Notes under the pieces: generated by a model
What the model was told of the DNA's origin: nothing
The model's database searches: none
The model's input: only the letters and a program-made list of their open reading frames with translations
Shown here: piece by piece, positions 34,653 to 44,724 of the stretch
Numbering within the stretch: the stretch's first letter is position 1
How the letters are laid out: the number at the start of each line of letters is the position of its first letter
Translations under genes and position numbers: made by a program
NCBI GenBank assembly: GCA_964036665.1
Contig: OZ038528.1
Span: forward strand, 3,664,501-3,728,500
DNA from: Gordius sp. MW1
Taxonomy: Eukaryota > Nematomorpha > Gordioida > Gordea > Gordiidae
Reading direction: 5' to 3'
Length of the DNA: 64,000 nucleotides

Positions 34653-35839
34653 TTAGAATCAGTAAATTTTCATTTAAGACTAAATCCCAAATTCATTAAG
34701 ATAATTTATTATTTCTATATGCGCAGCACCAAAAAGATTCTTATTATCATTGAGTTTTCTATATGAGGGGGGGGGGGAGTTCTAACACGAAACACCCCCT
34801 TCCCTACGCTACTAATTGTCAACCTGTACCCGACTCAAAAAGAACAATTGCGATATGTAAATGTAATTGAGACGAACTAATTAATGCCACAGATTATGGG
34901 AACATATCTTTAAATCCAAAATTTTCGGTTTCATTCTCTTCTCTTCTATATCTTTTATCGTAAACATTTAACTTAATCTCATTTGTATTTAAGAGGATCC
35001 TGCTTTTTCTCGAGGCCCTTAGTAAAATTTATTTAGGATCCTTATTGTTTAGCATGTGTCTCGTATGCACTTGGTTAGCATTCTACTCTGTATGACCTTG
35101 TTTGGGGTTTAACGGTTTGTTTGGAAAAAACATTTTTCGGATTATGTAAAGCACCTAGCTTGAGTAGATCACAGTATGAAGTCGGAGAAGCACTAACTTT
35201 CCCCAAAGCCAAAATTAAACGTTCTCAATGTGCGGCTATCTTTCAAAGAGTAATGTAGAGAGGCGTCAACAGCTTCATTACGGGTGTGCCATATGCATTG
35301 ATTAAGGAGACAAGCTTCAATCAACAAGATTAAACTAAACACATTACCATGGTTTTTCTCAAAATATACAACTTTTTGACTCTTTTATTAGCTTTGCCCG
35401 AGATAGATTTTGAATATTTGCGAATTAACCATTATACGAAACGTCCATCTCCCGTACGTACCATGGCGATGGCTTAGTTTAAGATGGATGCGACGAATGA
35501 AACAATATATTGAAAATGAAATTCCGTAATATGACTATTTCTGTTCATACTAAATGCCTGCATCAAATTGCTAGCCATCTTAGTGTTGATTACCCCATAA
35601 TTGAGATTTTGTATAAATGGTTAAAAAAGTGGTATAAGGTACCAGGTAAAGGCGTATATGGGGGATATAAATATGTTTAACAACTATGCAAAATGTATAT
35701 ACAAAAGGGTCCAGAAAGTGGTATATAAAAGTACCCCTTGTCACAAATATTTTATAAAAGTTGGGATAAAAATTAATTTATAAAGAATAGTTTATGAAAA
35801 ATAAATAATTCTTTTATATACCGTCCACAAATTTGGGGC
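34653..35839. other. Intergenic stretch
   Basis: A G run and ACACCCCCTTCCCTACGC remnant at 34765-34810 (GGCGTAGCCAG MITE type). Otherwise AT-rich with no recognised gene. Confidence 0.5.
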
Positions 35840-35909
35840 ATAGCATGTCCAAACTCCGATCCGTTGTCGTCCAACGACAAAGACCGAGCCGCTTATTTGA
35901 GCATGCTAT
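35840..35909. other. Imperfect hairpin with an inner stem
   Basis: ATAGCATG (35840-35847) pairs with CATGCTAT (35902-35909), extended by CAAA/TTTG, and encloses CGTTG-TCGTC-CAACG. GC content is higher than the flanks. It overlaps a possible last exon of the 36499-37026 gene (35893-35946, minus), so it could be a 3' end structure, a small RNA or chance. Confidence 0.3.
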
Positions 35910-36498
35910 TCCAACTGTCACTCTCCTTTCCCGGATGTGGGTGAATCTGTTTAAATAAATTATAATATTGTCGTATATGTGAATAAGTGAAAAAAAATAG
36001 TTAAATTTAGAATACCTTTATTTGTATATCATTTTCTACATATTATATTATTGCTATAATTAAATTTTTAATATTGTAAGCCAAAGTCGAGTTGGTAAAA
36101 ACCATATGTTTTAGGACAGCAAGGACCTGGTGGTCCCTCAAAGAATGAGGTGTGAGGATCCGTAACCATTCCATGCGTTGATAATTGTTATAATTACCTT
36201 TTTATTATATAAAATGTACGATATCGCTTTTTGTAACGAGTATTCACATATAAATATATTTTTACTCAGCTGTATTTATGTAGTTATTAATAAAAGATCT
36301 CTAATTCTGATCTATAAAACCCCCTTACGAAATAAACGGTTCCTTTATCCATTTTAAACTCCTTTATCATATTGACATGGACCACGATATATACAGTTAG
36401 ACGCTACGCTATAAGCAGTTAAACCGGCAATAGACGAAATACTTTCACCCCCAACGTCAGACTTCAACAAATATTCGATGTAAACAGCATTAAATAGG

Positions 36499-37026
36499 TT
36501 ATTTTGTTGAAAAATTGTATCGAGTTCTTACTTCTTTACTGCGTCCTATGAACTGGTGACCTATTGTTATGTTTCCTATACGAATATTTGGTTTAAATCT
36601 CCTCCTGAGGATCTTTCTATCCTGAGGTGGGGCTGTTGAGTGTGATGGTGATGCGAATTTATATGTGGAAGGTAAAATGAGCACAGGTTTCGGAGTAGAC
36701 TCCTTAACCTCATTCTTATGAATATTGTGTGACGAAAGGTCGCACAAAAAACCAGCCTCGTCCAAGGCGTCTTGGTTACGCGATAGGTCGGTGTAATCAT
36801 ACATTGACGTGTAAGCAAGTATATTGGCCAACTTCTTTGCATGCTGCTCTTGTACAGCAAGTTCTTCCCCGGGGACGGCTACAGACTTGAACGGGATGGG
36901 CATCAAGTCATCCACGTACTCAAAGTCCCTTGTAGCCATCCCCCACTCTTGGTATTCACTACCCCAGCTCTCCTTCTCGTCCGCACAACAACAAAATATG
37001 CTTTTTAAAAGTTTTTGAAAACGCAT
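36499..37026 (-). CDS. Unrecognised small protein with an N-terminal cysteine cluster
   Basis: From ATG 37026 the frame runs 175 residues to a stop at 36499. It begins MRFQKLLKSIFCCCADEK, a basic start followed by three cysteines, which resembles an S-acylation anchor at a membrane. A conserved-looking acidic/polar middle follows (EEHAKKLAN-like helix, then AYTSMYDYTD), and the tail is basic (RKILRRRFKPNIRIG). The frame can be extended 27 codons upstream but that part is low-complexity AT-rich sequence. A good donor (GTAAGA, 36531) lies after GRSKE; a phase-matching acceptor at 35947 would add a short exon 35893-35946 ending SDSWNSMLK, giving a 182-residue product instead. I do not recognise the family and assign no function. 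Base composition is clearly more coding-like than the flanks. Confidence 0.6.
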   Translation of the reverse strand: MRFQKLLKSIFCCCADEKESWGSEYQEWGMATRDFEYVDDLMPIPFKSVAVPGEELAVQEQHAKKLANILAYTSMYDYTDLSRNQDALDEAGFLCDLSSHNIHKNEVKESTPKPVLILPSTYKFASPSHSTAPPQDRKILRRRFKPNIRIGNITIGHQFIGRSKEVRTRYNFSTK

Positions 37027-37179
37027 TTTAACTATGATAAGATGATTGTTGATCTTGTACTTATTTTTTTTTGAATATATATATTGTTTATTTGAACGTA
37101 AGAACATTATAAAAACGAAGTGTTAAAATTCGAAAAATATAAGAGCGGGTATAGAACAAAATACAAAATTATAATTCAA

Positions 37180-39340
37180 AAGCGTCGCATGTGTCATCCA
37201 TTAAAGGCAAGCTATCGGCCAGGCATTTAAAATTGTACTTTGCTATAAAAATACCAATTTTTTGTTTAAGCAAAAAATTTGTGGAATATATTTCTTTGAA
37301 AAGCTTTATGGCGGCCGGACCAAAAGTCCCAGAATACGAGGCGATGATAGGAGTAAAGATATTAGAGGGTAGGAAGGCCTAGTATTTTGCGGTGTTCGGC
37401 GAGGGTTAGAGCGTTGTAGTTCTGATTAGAGGGGGCGAAAATGCCATGCAGGTGAAATCCCATTTAAGGGGTAGACCATTTTGCTAAGGGATAAGGGTAG
37501 AGCCGTCTGGTCGCATCCTTCACTCCAACGAAGGGTTTGACGGCTCTAAAACGAACGTGATATTGGCTTTTTTAAAAGCGGCTTGAATAAGGCTATTCAC
37601 CTTTTCGTGCCTTATGTATTTAAATTTATTGTAAAAGCAGTGTAGGGGGTGCCTTGCATAAATGTCTATGTTCTGGAAGCAGTTGCGGCAGGAATATTCC
37701 TTTGAATATGGAATTCCTAGTCTGAGGGCGATGGAGTATGCTAGCTCTGGGTCCTTTAACATCAATCCAGAAAGTGAACTAGGATAAGCTTCTAACCACT
37801 CGTGACCCGATCCATCAAAAATCAAAGATTTAAGGTAAGTGCTGGCAGGCATCGCAACTCGATAAGAGGTAATCAACGGAGCGCGATACGAGGCCAGCAT
37901 CCCAATCCTTTTGTCTTGAGGTTATGGGGAAGGAGGTCCCTGGGTTGACGTTGGCAGACCAGACATCTAGAGCAGGGGTCGGCAACCTATTTGTCCTTAA
38001 GGGCGCAATACTAAATTTGAAAATCACCGAGGGCGCATATTTTACAGATAATCAACAGGTAAAATAGGCATTAAAAAACAGATTTTTTATAACTTTATTT
38101 TGTTGGTGTCATACATAATGTTAGATATAATTCAGTGTGAAACTTGGGTGTCCATATTTTCAGCTAATTTCTTATAATTGGGGATATATTTAAAGTTCCC
38201 GGTCCTTAAACAATTATCTAAATGTAGTCAGTAAGCTTTGTTCGGTATTTTGATTTCAATTCATCGTTAAAATAATATGTTCTTTTTCTTTTACATTTAT
38301 CAATGAAGGGTTTTGAAAGAAAAGAATTATTTGGGATTACTTGGTAGTTTTAAATGCACGGTCTACGCGTTGTCTATACGAAATACGATCACACATTAAC
38401 AAACAATACGTGCGTGTTATTAGATTCGCTCATATCATACATTTACATTAGTCCAGCGAGGGCGCATTAAAAATCGATCGGGGGCGCCATGGCGCCCGCG
38501 GGCGCCGCGTTGCCTACCCCTGATCTAGTGCTTGCACAAACGATGGATCCTCGCTTGTTGTGATTAATCGGTCGATCAAACCTTGGGCGGATTTATACGA
38601 AGAGATAAAAGCTGCTAATGAAATCGAAGTAGCTGGGCGTATGCCTAAGCCGCCAGCTTTAGTAGGTAATGAGGCTTGGAGCCACGAAGAAGTGCTGAAT
38701 TTGATATTAAAGATGGCATCTAGCGTAATTTTATAAACCTATTGTAGCTTTTTAAAATCTCGGGTATTAAAAAAGCTGATGAGGACCGAAGCAGTGCTGA
38801 ATTTTGAAGATATTAAAATAATTTTGATGATATAAAATGCATGATATTTTGGAAGGGAATTGAGAATTTCTATCTTCGAGGAAAGGGTTGATAAGTGACT
38901 ATGTAAAAACTCTATTAAGGTGATTTGCCCACCTATTGGAGAGCCAAGATGAGTAAAACTCTCCATTTCAACCTTTAAAAAGGGCTTAAAAATGGGAAAT
39001 AAGTCTGTAACCGGGCACTGATATATCTCGCAGTTAGAGATATTTAATGGCTTCATAATCTCGGATTAGAAGAATGGCTCTGGAGATTTCTTCCGGAGGG
39101 CCGCATAAGGTGGCATCGTCTAAGTATAAGACGTTTAATGATAAAGAGCATTGGATAGAGAGAGATTCGGTTAAATTGATCCCCAGACAAAACAAAGGTG
39201 GACCTAGAGGGTCACCCTGTTATATACCTTCTGCCGATTCAATTAAAAAGTCCCTAAACTTTCGTTTAGATATGCAACCGTAACTTAAACTGATGTAATT
39301 TGCAAACTTTGGGAACTCATCAATAAAGGAATTAATTACA
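37180..39340 (-). pseudogene. Decayed RLE-type LINE copy, interrupted by a hAT MITE
   Basis: Reading 39340 to 37180, fragments align in order with the intact LINE: the GI-stop-QGDPLGPPLFCL motif with a stop in place of Q (39200-39235), LYLDDATLCGPP (39100-39140), the SNCEIYQ to FTHLGSPIGG block (38739-39056), DRLITTSEDPSF (38530-38600), QKDWDAGLVSRSVDYL (37850-37930), the GHEWLEAYPSSL to RHPLHC block (37520-37800), and MRPDGSTLIP with a stop after it (37470-37520). Frames shift and several stops occur. The copy is cut at 37973-38522 by a younger MITE. The sequence differs enough from the 25215 ORF to be another family. Confidence 0.85.
37973..38522. mobile_element. hAT-type MITE, 550 bp
   Basis: Ends CAGGGGTCGGCAACC and GTTGCCTACCCCTG are inverted repeats. 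The flanks ATCTAGAG (37965-37972) and ATCTAGTG (38523-38530) form an 8-bp target duplication with one change. No ORF. The inner right end carries a GGCGCC-rich palindrome (38484-38510). Inserted in a decayed LINE, so younger than it. Confidence 0.9.
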
Positions 39341-42169
39341 ATCGACTTTTACAATTTTAAAGTCTCAATACGTTTAGCTTGCCTCAGTTATTACATAATT
39401 TTATTAAAAATTAATTCAATTACATCACATCCACCTTGAAAAGTTTAGCTCTATAATATATTAACATTGTTGTAAAGCCTTATATAAAAATAAATTGAGG
39501 GTTATTGCCTAACTAGAGAAAACTTAATAAATCAAATTAAAAAGATTTTGTTAAAGCTTGTAGACAAAAATTTAATTTTTAATTTTTCTCGTGGGTGCTA
39601 AATTATATATATATATATCTGAATGAAGCCGCTAAAATGCGATTTAGTAGACTTCTAAGCTTTTTTTATATGGGTCGGGTTTGAATGTCGGAATTCTTTA
39701 ATGTGGCCTGCCCAATTTATATTTTTAGCTTTACAAATTTTAATCAAAACCATTCAGGCTGGCACAAAGTCTAAAATGTGATTTTTGAAAATGTCTTTTT
39801 TGTCACTTTTTTAAAATTTTAAATATATGCTAGAGCCAGCCCGAACTGAGGACAAGAACCCGCACGGGCACGATGCTTTAAGGTGAAAATTAGAGCTCTT
39901 AAGGTAAAAGTGGTGTAAGCCCAAGTCCCCAAAAAGCTGATTAACCCGACAGATAGCAGTTCAACCTGCTGGTGACGCAACTTTAGGACTACTTTTGTCA
40001 AAAATTACTGAAGATTAAAATAAGTTTTAATTTTAAAGATTGAATTGGGATAAATTAGCTGATAAATTATTATTACTTCCTCTTCTTTAGTGATTCCTTT
40101 TCGTTTAAACATACCCTTACCAATAATTTGATAGCGATATTAAATTTATTTGATTACCTTAAAGCCTTAAAAATTTGCTTTAAAGTTGAATGTCAGCTAA
40201 AGGTTATACAGGCTTGTTCACCTAGCGTATCATTTTTAAATATTTAAATTCAGAAACTATTATAATTTAAATGAATTTATCTCCATTTTTAGCAAAGGTT
40301 TATAGTATATGGGGAATGGGACTAATATAGTCCAAATCAAAAATCTTAGCCCTTAACCTATATTAAAAAGAATTGCTAAAACCGTGTTTTAGATTTTCTT
40401 TAATATTTTGACTACAAATATGGCGGACACATTAACTTTATAAATAAAAATACCTAATATAATTACATGGGCGTAGCCAGTATTGGAATTAAAAGGGGGT
40501 AATAATTATTTAGGGAGGGGAAAAATGATCATTTTTTGAAACTTTAGCCATAATTTGAATAAATTTCCTCCAATTTTCGGATATAGAGAGGGGCAGCCGC
40601 CCCTCCCTTCCCCCCTTGGCTACGCCCATGTATCATTGTATATAAATCTAGGATTTAAAATTGCAGGTTTCATTAAAAATGTTAATGCGGCCTATGGTAG
40701 AGGTTTAAAATTTTATAATTTAGCTGATTTTGTTGTATTTTTTTCATAAAATTTGCCGAATAATTTTACACAATGGGGCCAATCTCTAAACTCGATGTTA
40801 AATGCCGGACTCTCCAGAAACTTGGTCTCATTTTCTATTTTTATGCAAAAACCCGCCATTTATTATTAAGCCAGAAGATGTCGAAAATAGGATAATACCT
40901 AAGCTCTTAGTAGATTTCAAATAATGGACACTCGTCAATTTCTTAAGTTTGCGCTAAATCTTTTATTAGTGCGCATAGCAACACCATAATTTAAATTGGC
41001 GAGCTACGAGCAAATTTGCATTTCATTCATATTAAGATAGGTTATTTGTCTCCCAAAAATGTCAAAATGTTTTGGAAACTTCAAGCTGATTGTATCAACA
41101 ATAATGGTGTGCAATGTTATGCGTAGAAGAGATAACTGAATAGCTTTGACAACGCTAAACTGGTATAAAGGGACAAATTTTCCAAATTTTAGGTTTTCTG
41201 GATATTTCAAATAGAAGGGTGAAAACTATTCAAACATTGCAATTCATCCTATATTTTGAAGGATGAATCCATGTATTATGGAAACCAAATTACAAAGCAG
41301 ACATAAAAGGGAAGCTTTTTATCTTGAAAATTTACCAAGGGGCCACGTTTACGTTCGTCAAAATTAAATAGATGAGCATTCATTCGCGACTTAGTTGAAA
41401 GACTCTCTAGATTTTACCCGTTATAATTTAAATTTTGATAATTTGTTACAAGCGCCAAATTAGTAAATTGTCTTTCAAGAATGAATATCAAAGTTACTTG
41501 TAGAGTGGGTTTAAATCACTTAAATGCTTACTATATAAAAATCATGAAAAATGATAGAGGATTTATTTCGAAAAAGAATAAGTTAGCACGATAATAATAA
41601 AGAAATTTTCTTGGTATGACGCCTGTTAAATATGTTAGAGTCCCCACTCTTCAAAAAATCCAGAAATATTTAGATTCAATTTCCAAAGATGTATAATAAA
41701 TTTATGGACAGCGTTGATCAATTATATAAAATCAAGGGCATATTGAGATGCCCCAATATTTTTTTATTGATTCGGCCGATCAGTTAGTGACAACTGTAGG
41801 GTTGAAGTGATGATTTTTCCAAATTTCAACCCTAATTTTGTTATATATAAAAGGTCCTATATAGATTTTTCACGTTAATAAAACTGGAAGATATTTAAGC
41901 CATCCGAGGTAGGCTACCGGTGTAATATCCATTTCCACGACGCTCAAAAAAATCGACATGCCAATCAAAAATTTTTCTTAAAACTTGAAATTAAATTTCT
42001 ATGGGCTAAGACAAACGTCAATCAACAGATGTTTTTAGTTACTAACCCATAAAATTCACAAAAAATATTGATTATAATTCAACCATGGTTTACAAGATTA
42101 ATTAAAATTTATCATATTTGTAATTAAAATTTTTCATATTTAGCATTCTGCATTTACTTCTTTTGATAT
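39341..42169. other. Intergenic stretch
   Basis: Apart from the MITE at 40465-40635 I see an AT microsatellite at 39605-39620 and no recognised coding sequence; short open frames here have no family resemblance. Confidence 0.5.
40465..40635. mobile_element. Short TIR MITE (TACATGGGCGTAGCCAG)
   Basis: Ends TACATGGGCGTAGCCAG and TTGGCTACGCCCATGTA mirror each other with TA at both outer edges, suggesting a TA-target (Tc1/mariner-like) MITE. GGGG/CCCC-rich inner ends. Related single ends occur near 1600/1850, 31890, 34765 and 53750. Confidence 0.75.
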
Positions 42170-43165
42170 GTATTTTTGAGCTTGAGCTGATGATCATTGA
42201 TCTATGTTTATAATTCCTTTTAAATGGCTGATATAATTTATAAAGTCAATATTGTATTTGGTACATTTAATAACCTAAGGGATATTTGAGTGAGTATTTA
42301 AATACATTAGCTAATGATCATTATATCTGATCTATGTTTATAAGCCTATCCTTTTAATTGTAAAGCTTGTTGCGTTCATTGTCTTAATTGATTTAATTGA
42401 CCACCAAGCATACCTCGAGGTATCACCACTATATATAATTGATTTGTTTATACCTCGCGGAGGCAACACTAAACTTAATTGATTTCAATTAATATATGTG
42501 TATATAAAGGAATTTTATATACACCAGAACTCACTTTTTTTCTCGCATACAATTTACTTTATTTGGATAATAAATAAAGCACTTATTACTTTATCCTTGT
42601 GGTATTATTTATCCCGAAAAGCTAATTGATGAACTCAATATTGTATTTGGTACATTTATAATAACCTAAGGGATTTGAGCTTGAGCTAATGATCATTATA
42701 TCTGATCTATGTTTATAAGCCTATCCTTTTAATTGTAATTTTGGTAGGGCTAATTGATGAACTCAATTTTGTATTTGGTATATTTATAGTAACCTAAGGG
42801 ATTTCTGGGTTGAGCTTGAGCTAATGATCATTATATCTGATCTATGTTTATAAGCCTATCCTTTTCATTGTAATTTTGGTAGGGCTAATTGATGAACTCA
42901 ATTTTGTATTTGGTATATTTATAATAACCTAAGGGATATCTGTTGAGCTTGAGCTAATGATCATTATAACTGATCTATGATTATAAGCCTATCCTTTTAA
43001 TTTTTAATTTTGGTAAAGCTAAATGATAAACTCAATATTGTATTTGGTACATTTATAATAACCTAAGGAATAGCTGAGTTAGTACTTGAATACATTGAGC
43101 TTGAGCTAATGATCATTATATCTAATCTATGTTTATAAGCCTATCCTATTAATTATTTTTATTGT
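42170..43165. repeat. Minisatellite of about 130-bp units
   Basis: The unit contains TTGTATTTGGTACATTTATA, CCTAAGGGAT, CTTGAGCTAATGATCATTAT and TTTATAAGCCTATCCTTTT. The GAACTCAAT anchor recurs at about 42631, 42759, 42894 and 43028 (spacing 128-135 bp), with further partial units at both ends. One unit is split by the insert at 42368-42617. Confidence 0.85.
42368..42617 (+). mobile_element. Probable solo LTR inside the minisatellite
   Basis: 250 bp starting TGTTGCG, flanked by AAAGCT on both sides (42362-42367, 42618-42623), and absent from the sister satellite units. It has TATATAAAGG (42503) and AATAAATAAAGC (42570), the order of an LTR promoter and poly(A) signal. Two internal near-repeats (TACCTCGAGGTATCACCACT; TACCTCGCGGAGGCAACACT). 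It ends CCCGA rather than CA, so a SINE or other small element is the alternative. Confidence 0.45.
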
Positions 43166-44461
43166 CTATAAGCTTAAAACTAAGGTAAAGTTTATAACTT
43201 AGACTAATAAAGTAAAAGATTTTTTAATAAGCTTCAAATGATTATGTGCATTTTTATACAAAACTAGAGATGAAAATACAAATGCTTGAGCTTGACTAAA
43301 CTGATATTCATAATTTTCTTGATTTAACCTAAATTTATAAAATTCATGTGAAAAAAAAGATTTGATAATATACTTAAATGGCTAAATTGATAGTTTGTTA
43401 GTGATTCTCTAAATTTTAATTTATAATTTAGATAATTATGCATAGTAATTATTTGAAATATTTTGAAAGTCTTGTGTCGTCATTTTAGTGTCTTCAAAAA
43501 AAATACATGTTTTTGTGCCAAAACTAACCTATTGAGCTTTTAGGAAGATCACGTGATATGGCATATAACTCGTTATTATGCCATATTAACCAATAGGAAT
43601 GTTCAACTGAGCGTCGTCGTTTTTTAAATGTCGACGTTTCAGATCATTACACCGGTTCTATCCTTCTTACATATACATATGTAGTGTGTAAGCTACAAAA
43701 TTTCTACTCAACCATGTAATTTTAAAGTACTTTTGGTTTTGAAGTAGGATAGATGTTTCAATTAAAAAATAACATTTATCGGTGCGTAGATAGGGTAATT
43801 AGAATGTAGTAGTGCCATGTTCAATTAAATTAAAGGCGTATATTAGGTGCTCACTTAAACAATGACAAAAAATGTTGCAGGATAATATTCTTTTATCTTT
43901 TTATGTCTAAATATTTTATTTTATAGTAGATATAAAGCATCGGGCATGAATATTTCCATTATTATCTAATGTTAGAGAGGTTTTGCAGAGAGGTAATAAG
44001 AATGCCAAGCGCCTCGGGCGATAGGCAAATTACCGGATTGGAAAATGTTAGTGGTAATGCCACGAGTGAAAATTAAATTGCCGTTAATTGGTTTAAATAT
44101 CTTCGTTCTGTATATATGATTAATTAATCTTTCAATCTTATATCCCTTCCTAACATTGATTATAATATTATACCGCGATAACAGGTTTAATTAATAAAAA
44201 GTACCGAATCCATTTAAAGTATCTAATTAGGTATTATTTGTCAGACTATTATTATAAATTTATGATATATTTTTTAAGGATATGTCAGTTTTTAAAAATG
44301 TTAACGTTGGAGATGTTTTGATCTATAATTATATCTAACGCATATTGATATATTACTACACCAATAAAACACACTAGTCATGTATGAATGTGCGATCTTT
44401 TGTAATAAAGACAAGATGAAGTCGAATGCACTTAATATTTATATGCCATTTAAGTCTTGGG
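43166..44461. other. Intergenic stretch before NAA35
   Basis: AT-rich, no recognised gene. A partly palindromic patch CACGTGATATGGCATATAAC / GTTATTATGCCATAT lies at 43550-43590. NAA35 promoter elements probably start further right. Confidence 0.45.
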
Positions 44462-44674
44462 TTCAAAATGTCACAGTCCAAAATGTCACACGAATATCAC
44501 GAAAAATTAAATCTCAAATGGGGAGGGAATTTGATGTACATCTAATCCTAACCCAACCCCTAACCTAAAACGCTGACCTAAAACACTACCCAATGGAAAT
44601 TATGCGCTTGCGCAATGAGTAATTGCGAATCTCACGATGTGGCTTAGTTGCATTTTGGACTGTGACATTTTGAA
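44462..44674. mobile_element. MITE with perfect 24-bp ends in the NAA35 promoter region
   Basis: Starts TTCAAAATGTCACAGTCC and ends GGACTGTGACATTTTGAA; the inverted ends match over 24 bp (to AAAATG / CATTTT). It ends 50 bp before the NAA35 ATG, so it may supply or disturb the promoter or 5' UTR. It contains a TGCGCTTGCGCAA palindrome (44604) and CCTAACC-type repeats. Confidence 0.8.
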
Positions 44675-44724
44675 ACGATACCACCATTTAATCCATACAT
44701 CAGCTGTTTTATAATTTATACAAA

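Noticed and set aside
36100..36180. Minus-strand frame reading TSFFEGPPGPCCPKTYGFY as an exon of the orphan gene
   Set aside because: No AG acceptor opens this frame; upstream in-frame stops lie within 20 bp and no donor follows.
42170..43165. Possible CRISPR-like regular repeat
   Set aside because: Units are about 130 bp, contiguous and without unique spacers; it is a eukaryotic minisatellite.
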